DNA of 14,812 bases, taken from the NCBI GenBank assembly GCA_033720955.1, contig JAWWBN010000076.1, positions 1-14,812 of the forward strand. Reading direction: 5' to 3'. Below, piece by piece: positions 1-7,626 of the stretch. The DNA comes from JAWWBN01 sp033720955. GTDB lineage: Bacteria; Acidobacteriota; Thermoanaerobaculia; Multivoradales; JAHEKO01. A model generated the notes under the pieces. That model was given only the letters and a program-made list of their open reading frames with translations. It did no database searches and had not been told where the DNA came from. The position numbers were made by a program, and so were the translations under genes. How positions within the stretch are numbered: position 1 is the stretch's first letter; each line of letters opens with the position of its first letter.

Positions 1-1
1 C

Positions 2-526
2 TTCCTGCTGGTGACCCAGAACATCGACACGCTGCACGAGCAGGCGGGATCGCGGCGGGTGGCCAAGGTGCACGGCAGCTCCGACCGGCTGCGCTGCACC
101 GCTCCCCCCTGTCGGCTGGCCGCGCCGGCCGGCTCGTTGCCGCGCGCCCCCGAGATCTTCGAGCGCTTCCTCGCCGAGCCCCGCCGGCGGCACCTGCCCC
201 TCTGTCCAGAGTGCGGCTGCGCGCTGCGTGCCCACGTCCTCTTGTTCGACGAGCACTACCAGGAGCACCTCGACTACCGCTTCGACGAGACGGTCGAGGC
301 GCTCTCCCGGGCGGATCTGCTGGTCTTCGTGGGCACCTCGTTCTCCGTCGGCATCACCGACCTGGCCCTCCGGCTCGCCCTGGGCCGCCGGGTGCCCGTC
401 TACTCCATCGACCCGGGAGCGGCGGGGCCGCCCGTGGCCGGGGTGATCTCGATCCCCCGGCCGGCGGAGGAGGCGCTGCCCGAGGTCGTGGGGCAGCTCG
501 CAGGCGGCCGGGAGGAGACGGCCTGA
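2..526 (+). CDS. Sir2-family NAD-dependent protein deacylase, C-terminal part (5' end outside window)
   Basis: Sirtuins remove acyl groups from lysines using NAD+, releasing nicotinamide and O-acyl-ADP-ribose in the cytoplasm. The window holds the last 174 residues. Counting from the codon at 2-4, it shows the TQNIDTLHxxAG motif (residues 5-16), the catalytic His24 in VHGS, four zinc-ligand cysteines (C32 and C37, then C68 and C71), and the GTS motif at 111-113 of the NAD-binding Rossmann part. The N-terminal GAGxS and GIPxFR motifs lie upstream of the window. Two usual motifs are changed: FGE after the zinc ribbon is FDE (82-84), and the Asn that normally precedes a Pro or Glu in the late ribose-binding strand is Asp137 (SIDPG). 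The stop TGA at 524-526 overlaps the start of the next gene, so the two are probably translationally coupled. Family assignment is secure; the substrate is unknown. Confidence 0.93.
   Translation, partial: FLLVTQNIDTLHEQAGSRRVAKVHGSSDRLRCTAPPCRLAAPAGSLPRAPEIFERFLAEPRRRHLPLCPECGCALRAHVLLFDEHYQEHLDYRFDETVEALSRADLLVFVGTSFSVGITDLALRLALGRRVPVYSIDPGAAGPPVAGVISIPRPAEEALPEVVGQLAGGREETA
511..525 (+). promoter_or_regulatory. Shine-Dalgarno site and CTG start of the 5'-nucleotidase
   Basis: GGAGGAG at 511-517 is followed by 5 nt and then CTG at 523-525. This CTG overlaps the Sir2 TGA as CTGA, the same layout as the common ATGA stop-start overlap. It decides the start because no ATG, GTG or TTG is available in frame before the catalytic motif. 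Confidence 0.6.
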
Positions 527-2046
527 GCGACCCCGCCGGCGCCCTCGACCGGCTGGAGGGCAGCCCTCTCGGCGAGAGCCGCTACGGCCGCCTGCTACGA
601 CAGGCCCTGGCCCCCGGTCTGCCGCCCCCCGAAAGCAGGGTCTTCGTCAACCGCACGCTGCGTCTCGAGACCATCCGCCACGTCGGCTTCGACCTCGACT
701 GGACTCTCGCCGACTACAACCGGCCGCGGCTGGACCGGCTGACCTTCGAGCTGACCGTCGAGCGCCTCATCGAGTCGGGGCACCAGCCCGAGGCCATCCG
801 CGACCTCGAGCTCAAGCCCGACTTCCCCCGCCGCGGCCTGCTGATCGACCGCCAGGAGGGGCTGGTGCTGCGGATGAACCGCCACCGGTTCGTGGGCCGC
901 GCCTACCTCGGGCACCGCCGCCTGGAGCCGAGGGAGCTCGTCCCCCTGTACCGCCAGGAGCCCATCGACCCGGCCGACCCGCGCTTCTACCACGTGGACT
1001 CCCTCTTCGAGCTGCCCGAGACCAGCCTCTACAGCGGTCTGGTGGAGCTCGCCCGGCGGGCTCCCGGAGGCCCGTCCAAGAGCTACGCCCAGCTCTTTCA
1101 CGAGCTCCGCGACGCCATCGACTGGGTTCACCGCGAGGGACGCATGAAGCGGGCGGTGCTCGCGAGCCCCGAGCGCTTCCTCGCCCGCGACCCCGAGCTG
1201 GCCCTGGCCCTGGAGCGCTTCGCCCTGGGGGGCCGGCGGCTGATCCTGATCACCAACTCGCCCTGGGACTACACCGAAGGGGTCTGCTCCTACCTGTTCG
1301 ACGGCCTGCTGCCGGGGCTCGATTCCTGGCGCGAGCTCTTCGACCTGGTGGTGGTGGACGCGGCCAAGCCGGGGTTCTTCCGCGACGGGCGCCCCTTCGT
1401 CGAGCTCGACGCCGCCGGCCAGCCGACGGGGGAGTACCGCCGCCCCGAGTGGGGCGGCGCGTACTCGGGCGGCTCCCTGACCGGTCTCATGGAGCTGCTG
1501 GCCTGCCCCGGCGAGCAGGTGCTCTACATCGGCGACCACATCTACGGCGACATCGTGACCTCCAAGCGCCGCTCCACCTGGCGCACCGCCCTCATCGTGG
1601 CCGAGCTGGAGGACGAGATCCGGCTTCTCGCCGAGACGCGGCCCGAGCTCGACAAGCTGTCGCGCCTGCGTCACCGGCTGTCGGTCTCGGGCGCCGAGAT
1701 GGACCTCCTCGCCGACGCGGTGACCGTGCTGCGACGGATGGAGCGGGCGGGCGAGGAGATCGCCGCCGAGCTCGAGCGCGAGATCCGAGAGCGCCACACG
1801 CGCCGGCGGCGCCGCCATCAGGAGCTCCTGCAGGAGACGCGGACCCTGGCCGAGGCCACCGAGAAGCGGTTCAACCCCTGGTGGGGCTCCTTCTTCAAGC
1901 AGGGGGAGAGCAAGACCCTCTTCACCGCCCAGCTCGAGCGCTTCGCCTGCCTCTACACTTCGCACGTCAGGAACTTCGCCCGCTACGGCTCGAACCACTA
2001 CTTTCGGGTCCTCGAGGACCCGGCCCAGCACGACGAGGAGACCTGA
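523..2046 (+). CDS. HAD-IG family 5'-nucleotidase (cN-II-type), probable CTG start
   Basis: A HAD-superfamily phosphatase of the group that includes eukaryotic cytosolic purine 5'-nucleotidase; relatives dephosphorylate nucleoside monophosphates such as IMP and GMP. All four HAD motifs are visible. Motif I is FDLDWT (nucleophile Asp57, acid/base Asp59). Motif II is ITNSPWDYT (Thr244-Ser246). Motif III is DAAKPGFF (Lys282). Motif IV is YIGDHIYGDI (Asp338 and Asp343). A charged, probably coiled region (about 405-450) precedes a conserved-looking tail with NPWWGSFF and KTLF. No in-frame ATG, GTG or TTG lies between the Sir2 stop and motif I. The only well-placed start is CTG at 523, with GGAGGAG at 511-517 and a 5-nt spacer, giving CTGA overlap with the Sir2 stop and a 507-aa protein. 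The longer ORF from 211 would read through Sir2 coding sequence with no family similarity. The dehydrogenase follows after 6 nt. The natural substrate cannot be read from sequence. Confidence 0.9.
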   Translation: MSDPAGALDRLEGSPLGESRYGRLLRQALAPGLPPPESRVFVNRTLRLETIRHVGFDLDWTLADYNRPRLDRLTFELTVERLIESGHQPEAIRDLELKPDFPRRGLLIDRQEGLVLRMNRHRFVGRAYLGHRRLEPRELVPLYRQEPIDPADPRFYHVDSLFELPETSLYSGLVELARRAPGGPSKSYAQLFHELRDAIDWVHREGRMKRAVLASPERFLARDPELALALERFALGGRRLILITNSPWDYTEGVCSYLFDGLLPGLDSWRELFDLVVVDAAKPGFFRDGRPFVELDAAGQPTGEYRRPEWGGAYSGGSLTGLMELLACPGEQVLYIGDHIYGDIVTSKRRSTWRTALIVAELEDEIRLLAETRPELDKLSRLRHRLSVSGAEMDLLADAVTVLRRMERAGEEIAAELEREIRERHTRRRRRHQELLQETRTLAEATEKRFNPWWGSFFKQGESKTLFTAQLERFACLYTSHVRNFARYGSNHYFRVLEDPAQHDEET

Positions 2047-2052
2047 ACGCCC

Positions 2053-2889
<837 letters not shown>

Positions 2890-2901
2890 CCCTTCGGGTC
2901 G

Positions 2902-2921
2902 CCGTCCCCGGTCAGGGACGG
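2902..2921. terminator. Candidate hairpin between convergent genes
   Basis: A perfect 7-bp inverted repeat, CCGTCCC (2902-2908) and GGGACGG (2915-2921), has a 6-nt loop. It lies between the convergent dehydrogenase and propeller genes, and the loop contains the propeller gene's TGA. There is no T-run on either strand, so it may be a weak or Rho-assisted bidirectional end, or chance in GC-rich DNA. Confidence 0.35.
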
Positions 2922-4228
2922 ACGGCCGCCTCGCGGCGGGCGTCGAGCCCGAAGAGGGCGAGGGTGGTGCGGTCCTTGACCAGCAGGTGGCCGGCCCAGA
3001 CCGCCGGGTGGGCCCAGAGCTCGGCGTCGGTGAGCCGGTAGGTCCGGGCCGGCCGATAGTCGGCGGCCCGGGCGTCGAGGATCTCGAGCTGGCCGTCCTG
3101 GCGGAAGGTCAGCACCCAGGGGGACGCGGCGACCAGCACCGCCTGCTCGTCGCCCTGGCGTGGCGGCCCCAGCCAGACGGTGACGCCGCCCGTCGCGTCG
3201 ACGGCGTAGAGCTGGCCGCCGTTGCGGTGGGAGTGGCCGAAGAGCCGCCCGCCGACGAGCACCGGGGAGGCGTGCTGCACGGCGATCTCGTCGTTCTCCC
3301 AGGCCACCTCGACGCTCCAGCTTCCGGCGCCGCGGCTCACCCGGTAGGCGCGCAGCGGGGTCTGCCAGGCGGCGACGACGACGGCGTCGCCGTGGACCAC
3401 GGGGGTCACCACCGTGTTGTCGTACGGGACGTCGTAGGCCACCTCCCACAGCAGGTGGCCGCGGCGGGCGTCGAGCCCCACCAGCCGGCGCTGGGTGAAG
3501 CCCACGAGCTGCTCGACGCCGCCCAGAGAGGTCGGCAGGAAGGAGCCGTAGGCGGCGCCGTCGCCGTCGATCCGCCAGCGCTCCTCGCCGCTCAGCGGGT
3601 CGAGACCGAACAGCGCTCCGTCGCCGGGATTGCCGGCGTGGACGACCAGGACGCCGTCGGCGATCACCGGTGACTGCGAGTTGCCGTAGGTGGGGTGGGG
3701 GTGCTCGAACTCGTCGCCGAAGTCGCGGCTCCAGAGGCGGCTGCCGTCGGCGGCGGACCAGGCATTCAGACGCTGGCGGATGTTGTAGGTGTAGAGCACG
3801 CCGCCGTGGAGCAGCGGGGTGGAGAACGGCCCCGCCCCGTGCTCGGCGGCGTGGTGGGAGGGGCGGTACGGCGCCGGGTCCTCCGCACGCCAGACGAGCC
3901 CGCCGTCCTCGAGCCGGCGCGCCTCGACGCGGTCGGCCTCGCCGTCGCGCACGAAGAGGTAGATCGTGCCCCCATCGACGAGCGGCGAGGCGTGGCCGCG
4001 ACCGACCTCGACCCGCCAGCGCCGCTCGAGCTCGGCGGGCCAGGCGTCGGGCGCCGCGAGCCCGGGGGCGTGTCCGTCGCGCTCCGGCCCCCGCCACTGG
4101 GTCCACTGGGCGGCGGCCGGCGGCAGGGTCAGTCCCAGCAGGACGACGCAGACGGCCAGCGCCCGGGTCGAGCCCCCGGACAGGGGCGGCTCCCCTCCCG
4201 CTGGCCGTTCTCTCCGCTGCGACACCAC
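2912..4228 (-). CDS. Secreted PQQ-like beta-propeller repeat protein
   Basis: A 438-aa exported protein whose body is a series of propeller blades of the BamB/PQQ-dehydrogenase-like type. An N-terminal signal peptide is visible: a basic start (RRER), a hydrophobic core at about 24-38 (ALAVCVVLLGLTL) and an AAA-Q cleavage site near residue 41. The mature protein opens with WTQWRGPxRDGH, a signature often seen in secreted PQQ-like proteins. Blade strands then repeat as hydrophobic-G-x-hydrophobic units followed by LDxxxGxxxW, for example GLDPLSGEERW, GLDARRGHLLW and AVDATGG. No PQQ-dehydrogenase catalytic region is seen, so it is probably a binding or scaffold protein rather than an enzyme. The start is GTG 4228, or GTG 4225, which is better spaced from AGGTGAG. 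It is monocistronic on its strand, and its ligand is unknown. Confidence 0.85.
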   Translation of the reverse strand: MVSQRRERPAGGEPPLSGGSTRALAVCVVLLGLTLPPAAAQWTQWRGPERDGHAPGLAAPDAWPAELERRWRVEVGRGHASPLVDGGTIYLFVRDGEADRVEARRLEDGGLVWRAEDPAPYRPSHHAAEHGAGPFSTPLLHGGVLYTYNIRQRLNAWSAADGSRLWSRDFGDEFEHPHPTYGNSQSPVIADGVLVVHAGNPGDGALFGLDPLSGEERWRIDGDGAAYGSFLPTSLGGVEQLVGFTQRRLVGLDARRGHLLWEVAYDVPYDNTVVTPVVHGDAVVVAAWQTPLRAYRVSRGAGSWSVEVAWENDEIAVQHASPVLVGGRLFGHSHRNGGQLYAVDATGGVTVWLGPPRQGDEQAVLVAASPWVLTFRQDGQLEILDARAADYRPARTYRLTDAELWAHPAVWAGHLLVKDRTTLALFGLDARREAAVRP

Positions 4229-4298
4229 CTCACCTAGGTACGGGATCGCGGGCGGCGGGTTCTGCGGCGGCGGTCCACGCCGGAGCGGGGCGACCTCT

Positions 4299-5003
4299 TC
4301 ACAGGAGGTCCGAGAGATCGGCGCCGGGAGGGCGCTCCTCGGGGTCGGTGCCGCGGCGGAAGATCCGCGCCCCGTTCCTCCCGCCGAGACCGGCGGAGCG
4401 CCCCTCCACCCGGATCCACCCTCCCTCGCGCAGTCCCACCACCGCGCGCTCGTTCTCCTCCAGGTACTCCATCAGCCGCTGCTCGCGGGTCTCCCCCATG
4501 TGTCGTGACCCGGGGTCGGGATCGAGGTAGTGGGGGTTGATCTGGAAGGGCACGGCGCCCAGGGCGTCGAAGGAGCCGGGCTCCACGATGGGCATGTCGT
4601 TGGTGGTGCGGATGGTCGGGCAGGCCAGGTTCGAGCCGGCGCTGGCGCCGAAGTAGACGAGCTCGCCGGAGAAGACCCGCCTGCGCATCTCCTCCAGGAA
4701 GCCGCTGCGCCGCACCGTCGCGAGAAGCCGGAAGGTGTTGCCACCACCCACGAAGACCGCCCGCGCCCGCCGGAGGAGCGCCCCTCCCTCCTCGTCCTCC
4801 ACGAGCTGGTCCACGACGCGTCCGGAGGGGGCGAAGCGGTCGCGCACGGCGCGCCAGTAGCCCTCGCGGTCGGCGAGGGCGAAGGGCACGAAGAGGAACC
4901 GGTCGATCTCGCCCAGGAAGTCCTCGATCTCGGCGAAGCAGTGGTCGAGGTAGCCCTCGCCGTGCTGGGTGGAGTTGCTGATCAGGAGCAGTCGCGGCGC
5001 CAA
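4299..5003 (-). CDS. pepE: Peptidase E-like dipeptidase (family S51)
   Basis: A cytoplasmic serine peptidase with a glutamine-amidotransferase-like fold; characterised PepE cleaves Asp-X dipeptides. Read from TTG 5003 the protein is 234 aa, very close to the roughly 229 aa of enterobacterial PepE. It aligns along its length: LLLISNST (5-12), VFVGGGNTF (83-91), the nucleophile elbow GASAGSN with Ser121, CPTIRTTNDMPIV (128-140), INPH with His158, and GETREQR (170-176). Ser121, His158 and Glu193 match the known Ser-His-Glu triad (120/157/192). The longer ORF to 5174 overlaps the divergent gene and adds an unrelated, Arg/Pro-rich leader. TTG 5003 has a strong GAGGAGG with a 5-nt spacer. The C-terminal tail (about 215-234) is charged and variable. 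It is transcribed divergently from the thioesterase gene. Confidence 0.92.
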   Translation of the reverse strand: MAPRLLLISNSTQHGEGYLDHCFAEIEDFLGEIDRFLFVPFALADREGYWRAVRDRFAPSGRVVDQLVEDEEGGALLRRARAVFVGGGNTFRLLATVRRSGFLEEMRRRVFSGELVYFGASAGSNLACPTIRTTNDMPIVEPGSFDALGAVPFQINPHYLDPDPGSRHMGETREQRLMEYLEENERAVVGLREGGWIRVEGRSAGLGGRNGARIFRRGTDPEERPPGADLSDLL

Positions 5004-5075
5004 GGGGGCCTCCTCGGTCTGGTAGGGTCTCCTCCGTCGGGGCGGCGGCATCTTACCGCCGCGCGACGACGCGTC
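5004..5075. promoter_or_regulatory. Divergent intergenic region with small inverted repeat
   Basis: This 72-bp gap separates the divergent peptidase and thioesterase starts, so both promoters probably lie here. It contains a perfect 6-bp inverted repeat, CGGCGG (5043-5048) and CCGCCG (5056-5061), around CATCTTA. I could not identify convincing -35/-10 boxes, and the thioesterase start has no clear Shine-Dalgarno site, so it may be leaderless. Confidence 0.3.
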
Positions 5076-5408
5076 ATGAGCTTCAACGCCGATCTGGGTC
5101 TGGAGAGCGCCGCCGACGGCAGCGTCCGGCTGGAGGCGGGACCCCGGCACCAGGTGGCCCCGGGGACGGTCCACTTCGCGGTCCTGGCCACCCTGGCCGA
5201 GGTGGCCGCCGCCGCCGCCGTGGGAGCGGCGGTAGTCCCGGCCACGGTGCAGCTCAACCTGATGCGGCGGGCCGCCCCCGGCGAGCTGGTCGGTCGCGGC
5301 ACGGTGCTGAAGCGCGGCCGCACCCTGGCCGTGGCCGAGGGCGAGGTCACCCAGGAGGGCCGCCTGGTCGCCAAGGCCACCGTGACCTTCGCCGTGCTGG
5401 AGGGGTAG
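5076..5408 (+). CDS. PaaI/hotdog-fold thioesterase-like protein
   Basis: A 110-aa single hotdog domain of the type that hydrolyses acyl-CoA thioesters. The pattern fits PaaI-like proteins: HFAVLATLAEVAAAAAVG (33-50) is the central hotdog helix, usually HGGxxATLxDxA, with Glu42 in the usual acidic position. The strands VQLNLMRRAAPGELVGRGTVLKRGRTLAVAEGEV follow in the usual order, ending in KATVTFAVLE. The usual GG after His33 is replaced by FA, so the active-site loop is not canonical. ATG 5076 was chosen because the family normally begins just before this residue block, although the frame is open upstream to 4530; no strong ribosome site precedes it. The HD-domain gene starts 3 nt after the stop, so the two are likely co-translated. 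Substrate is unknown. Confidence 0.82.
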   Translation: MSFNADLGLESAADGSVRLEAGPRHQVAPGTVHFAVLATLAEVAAAAAVGAAVVPATVQLNLMRRAAPGELVGRGTVLKRGRTLAVAEGEVTQEGRLVAKATVTFAVLEG

Positions 5409-5411
5409 ACG

Positions 5412-6020
5412 ATGACGATGGACCGAGAGGCCGCCTGGGCGCTGGTGCGCGAGAAGGTGGAGGCGGCCGGTCTACGCCGGCACATGCTGGCGGTGGAGGC
5501 CGCCCTGCGCTGGTACGCGCCCCGGCTGGGCGCCGACCCGGAGCTCTGGGGCCTGGCGGGCCTGCTGCACGACTTCGACTGGGAGATCCACCCCACCCTG
5601 GAGGCCCACCCCGCCGAGGGCGCGCCGATCCTGCGCGAGCGCGGCTGCCCGGAGGAGGTGGTACGGGCCATCCTCTCGCACAACACCGCCGGCACCGGGG
5701 TCGAGCGGCGCGACCCCATCGACTTCGCTCTCCTGGCCTGCGACGAGATCACCGGGCTGATCATCGCCGGCACCCTGGTGCGCCCCGACAAGGACATCCG
5801 GCAGATGAAGCTCAAGTCGGTGAAGAAGCGGTGGAAGTCGAAGGTCTTCGCGGCCGGGGTCGATCGCGAGGAGGTCGAGGAGGCCACGGCCGACTTCGGC
5901 CGCGTCTGCTTCGGGGGCGAGCTCGGGCTCTGGCAGCACGTCGGCAACGTGCTGGAGGCGATGCAGGGGGAGGCGGAGAGGCTCGAGCTGGACGGCCGGA
6001 TGGCCCAGCCGCCCGGCTGA
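5412..6020 (+). CDS. HD-domain metal-dependent hydrolase
   Basis: A 202-aa protein with an HD phosphohydrolase domain in its first 125 residues. The metal-ligand positions are visible: His24 (RRHMLAVE), His53-Asp54 (GLLHDFDWE), His66, His90 (SHN) and Asp111 (CDEITGLI). This arrangement resembles stand-alone HDIG/HDOD-type cytoplasmic proteins annotated as HD superfamily hydrolases, which act on nucleotides or other phosphates. No partner domain such as a synthetase, GAF or response-regulator receiver is present. The C-terminal 70 residues contain a basic stretch (KLKSVKKRWKSK) and a helical end. The start is ATG 5412 with GGAGGGG at 5399-5405, inside the end of the thioesterase gene; ATG 5418 is an alternative. 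The reaction cannot be named from sequence. Confidence 0.88.
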   Translation: MTMDREAAWALVREKVEAAGLRRHMLAVEAALRWYAPRLGADPELWGLAGLLHDFDWEIHPTLEAHPAEGAPILRERGCPEEVVRAILSHNTAGTGVERRDPIDFALLACDEITGLIIAGTLVRPDKDIRQMKLKSVKKRWKSKVFAAGVDREEVEEATADFGRVCFGGELGLWQHVGNVLEAMQGEAERLELDGRMAQPPG

Positions 6021-6062
6021 GACCCGGTGCCCGCGGACGGCGAGCCGAGGCGGCGGGGCGGC

Positions 6063-6938
6063 CTATCGGGTCTCCGGGGCCTCCGCGCGGGACCGGCGCC
6101 GGCCCGGCTCGACGAAGTAGGGCGGTGCCTCCAGCGGCTCGACCCCCACCTCCCGCAGCACCACCCGCGAGATCGGCTCGAGCCGGTCGCGCACGTAGTC
6201 GGGGTCCAGCGCGTCCACCGAGAGGCCGTCTCCGTCGACTCCCAGGTTCTCCTGGTCGAAGAAGAGGATGCCGCCCACCCGCCGGTGGTCGACGGCGCGA
6301 CGGAAGCGCAGACCGCCCTCGCCGCGGTCGTAGGTGTAGGCGAACTGCTCCAGCCGGCCGCTCTCGAGGTCGAACCAGTAGACGAACTCGTCCTGGGCGT
6401 CGGTGCTCGAGCCGGGCTCGAAGGTGACCTTGACGCGGTGGAGCCTCCGCCCCTCCCACTCCTCCACACCCTGGTCCCACCGACGGGCCGAGGGGTCGTT
6501 GAGACGATACGGGAGGAAGGCGAAGTAGACCCGCTCCATGACGAAGTCGCGGAGCCTCTGCTCCTCCTCGGGCGGCACCGGGACCGGCTCGCCGTCCCGC
6601 CAGCGGCGCACCCAGTCGTTGGTGGCCTGGACCGAGAGCCGCCCGTCGTCGCGGTCGCGCTCCACCGTGTGGGAGTACCACCCCCTCCAGATCGCGGACT
6701 CCACGTCGTAGCAGCCGGAGCGCGAGCAGAGCTGGAGAGTGGTCCGCGAGCGCTCGTAGAGATCGCCGCCGTGGTGCTCGATGGCCCGGTCCACGATGGC
6801 GAGCCGGTCGGACCCGTCGGGCGCGGCCCAGGCGCCGGTCGCCGCGACCGCGGCCACCAGCGCGAATTCTCGCAGTCCCCGAGGGAGGCGGGAGACGGCG
6901 ATGCGGCGGCACCCCCTCTCCGGCGGCCGAGACGTCAA
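6063..6938 (-). CDS. Secreted DUF6503-like protein
   Basis: A 291-aa probably exported protein of unknown function. The N-terminus has a basic segment (RRIAVSRLPRGLRE) then a hydrophobic run (about 25-38) ending in AWA-A, consistent with a signal peptide cut near residue 39. The mature part begins AIVDRAIEHHGG and shows alternating strands. YFAFLPYRLND, EFVYWFDLESGRLEQFAYTYD, GGLRFRRAVDHRRVGGILFFDQEN resemble the DUF6503 group (secreted beta-rich proteins, also compared with LolA-like folds); this match is from memory of the family pattern. Start TTG 6938 lies 4 nt after the stop of the 88-aa gene, with only a weak ribosome site, so the exact start is uncertain. It is probably the last gene of a minus-strand trio. 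No catalytic residues can be assigned. Confidence 0.72.
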   Translation of the reverse strand: MTSRPPERGCRRIAVSRLPRGLREFALVAAVAATGAWAAPDGSDRLAIVDRAIEHHGGDLYERSRTTLQLCSRSGCYDVESAIWRGWYSHTVERDRDDGRLSVQATNDWVRRWRDGEPVPVPPEEEQRLRDFVMERVYFAFLPYRLNDPSARRWDQGVEEWEGRRLHRVKVTFEPGSSTDAQDEFVYWFDLESGRLEQFAYTYDRGEGGLRFRRAVDHRRVGGILFFDQENLGVDGDGLSVDALDPDYVRDRLEPISRVVLREVGVEPLEAPPYFVEPGRRRSRAEAPETR

Positions 6939-6942
6939 GGCG

Positions 6943-7209
6943 CTACGCGCCCACCGTCTCGCCGGCCGCCGCCAGCCGCTCGGCGGCGGCGGCGGTGAGG
7001 AAGTAGAGGTTCCCCTCCTCGTTCACCTTGAGCAGTCCCTTCTCCACGAGCCCCCCGAGACCCGCCTCGAGGTCCAGCTCCGGATGCTCGTCCGCGTAGT
7101 AGCAGATCGAGGCCTTGCGCAGCACGAAGCCCACCCGCGGGCCCCCCGCGATGCGGCACTTCTCCGCGAAGCGTCCGAGGACATGCTGTTCGGCCGGTGT
7201 CAACTCCAT
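6943..7209 (-). CDS. Small winged-helix-like hypothetical protein, 88 aa
   Basis: An unrecognised small cytoplasmic protein. The start at ATG 7209 is supported by AAAGGAG about 9 nt upstream; the frame is open upstream to 7284 but that extension is low-complexity and lacks a better start. The helix MELTPAEQHVLGRFAEKCRI, the middle segment LDLEAGLGGLVEKGLLKVNEEGNLYFLT and the final Ala-rich helix look like a helix-turn-helix followed by a beta hairpin wing (GLLKVNEEGNLYFLT), as in winged-helix transcription factors or their fragments. There are two cysteines (CRI, ICYY) and no metal motif. The 110-aa secreted gene lies 84 nt upstream and the DUF6503-like gene 4 nt downstream, so co-transcription with the latter is likely. 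A DNA-binding role is only inferred from predicted shape. Confidence 0.65.
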   Translation of the reverse strand: MELTPAEQHVLGRFAEKCRIAGGPRVGFVLRKASICYYADEHPELDLEAGLGGLVEKGLLKVNEEGNLYFLTAAAAERLAAAGETVGA

Positions 7210-7293
7210 GGCGACGGCTCCTTTCCCGAGGGCGTGGAGTCTACCCCGCGGCCCTTCCTCGGCGGCCGCCCCAGCGACTCCCACCGCCGCCCC

Positions 7294-7626
7294 TCAGGGC
7301 ACGGAGAGATGCCACGAGACGACCTTGTCGTTCCTTGCCCACACCAGCATCCGGGCGTTTCCACCGGCCAGCACGTGCGCCGCCTGGAAGAGCCGATCCG
7401 CGGCCTCGCCGGAGGCCGGGGCGGTCAGGGCGATGCCCGAAGCCAGATGGAATCTCGCCGTCACGGCGCCACTCGACGGCTCATACTGGAGCTCGAGCCG
7501 GGTGACCTCCGAGCTGCCGCCGAGCTGCGCCGACGCCGGCCGGGAAGGCCAGTGCATCCCCAGAGACACGACGGCCAGCAACACTCCCACGGTCGCGATC
7601 CCGCCGAGCACACTTCTCCCTCTCAT
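7294..7626 (-). CDS. Small secreted or membrane-anchored hypothetical protein, 110 aa
   Basis: An unrecognised protein. ATG 7626 has GAAGGAGGG just upstream. The first 33 residues form a typical signal sequence: Arg at 2 and 4, a hydrophobic run from about 7 to 24 (LGGIATVGVLLAVVSLGM), and an ASA-Q site; an uncleaved membrane anchor is also possible. The remaining roughly 77 residues are predicted mainly beta: TRLELQYEPSSGAVTARFHLASG then a helix AADRLFQAAHVLAGG and strands MLVWARNDKVVSWHLSVP. No catalytic, metal or cysteine motif is present. It is the first gene of the minus-strand trio and lies divergent from the S1-protein gene. Confidence 0.7.
   Translation of the reverse strand: MRGRSVLGGIATVGVLLAVVSLGMHWPSRPASAQLGGSSEVTRLELQYEPSSGAVTARFHLASGIALTAPASGEAADRLFQAAHVLAGGNARMLVWARNDKVVSWHLSVP

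Noticed and set aside
211..522. N-terminal extension of the 5'-nucleotidase into the Sir2 gene
   Set aside because: The extra residues are Arg/Gly/Pro-rich out-of-frame Sir2 sequence with no family similarity; the CTG start with its ribosome site fits better.
2..526. Sir2 as part of an anti-phage system (Thoeris, DSR or Sir2-Argonaute type)
   Set aside because: Compact zinc-ribbon deacylase-type Sir2 with metabolic neighbours; no TIR, helicase, Argonaute or other defence gene lies beside it in the window.
4982..6469. 495-aa open frame on the minus strand
   Set aside because: Ser/Arg/Pro-rich shadow crossing the thioesterase, HD and DUF6503-like genes; no motif.
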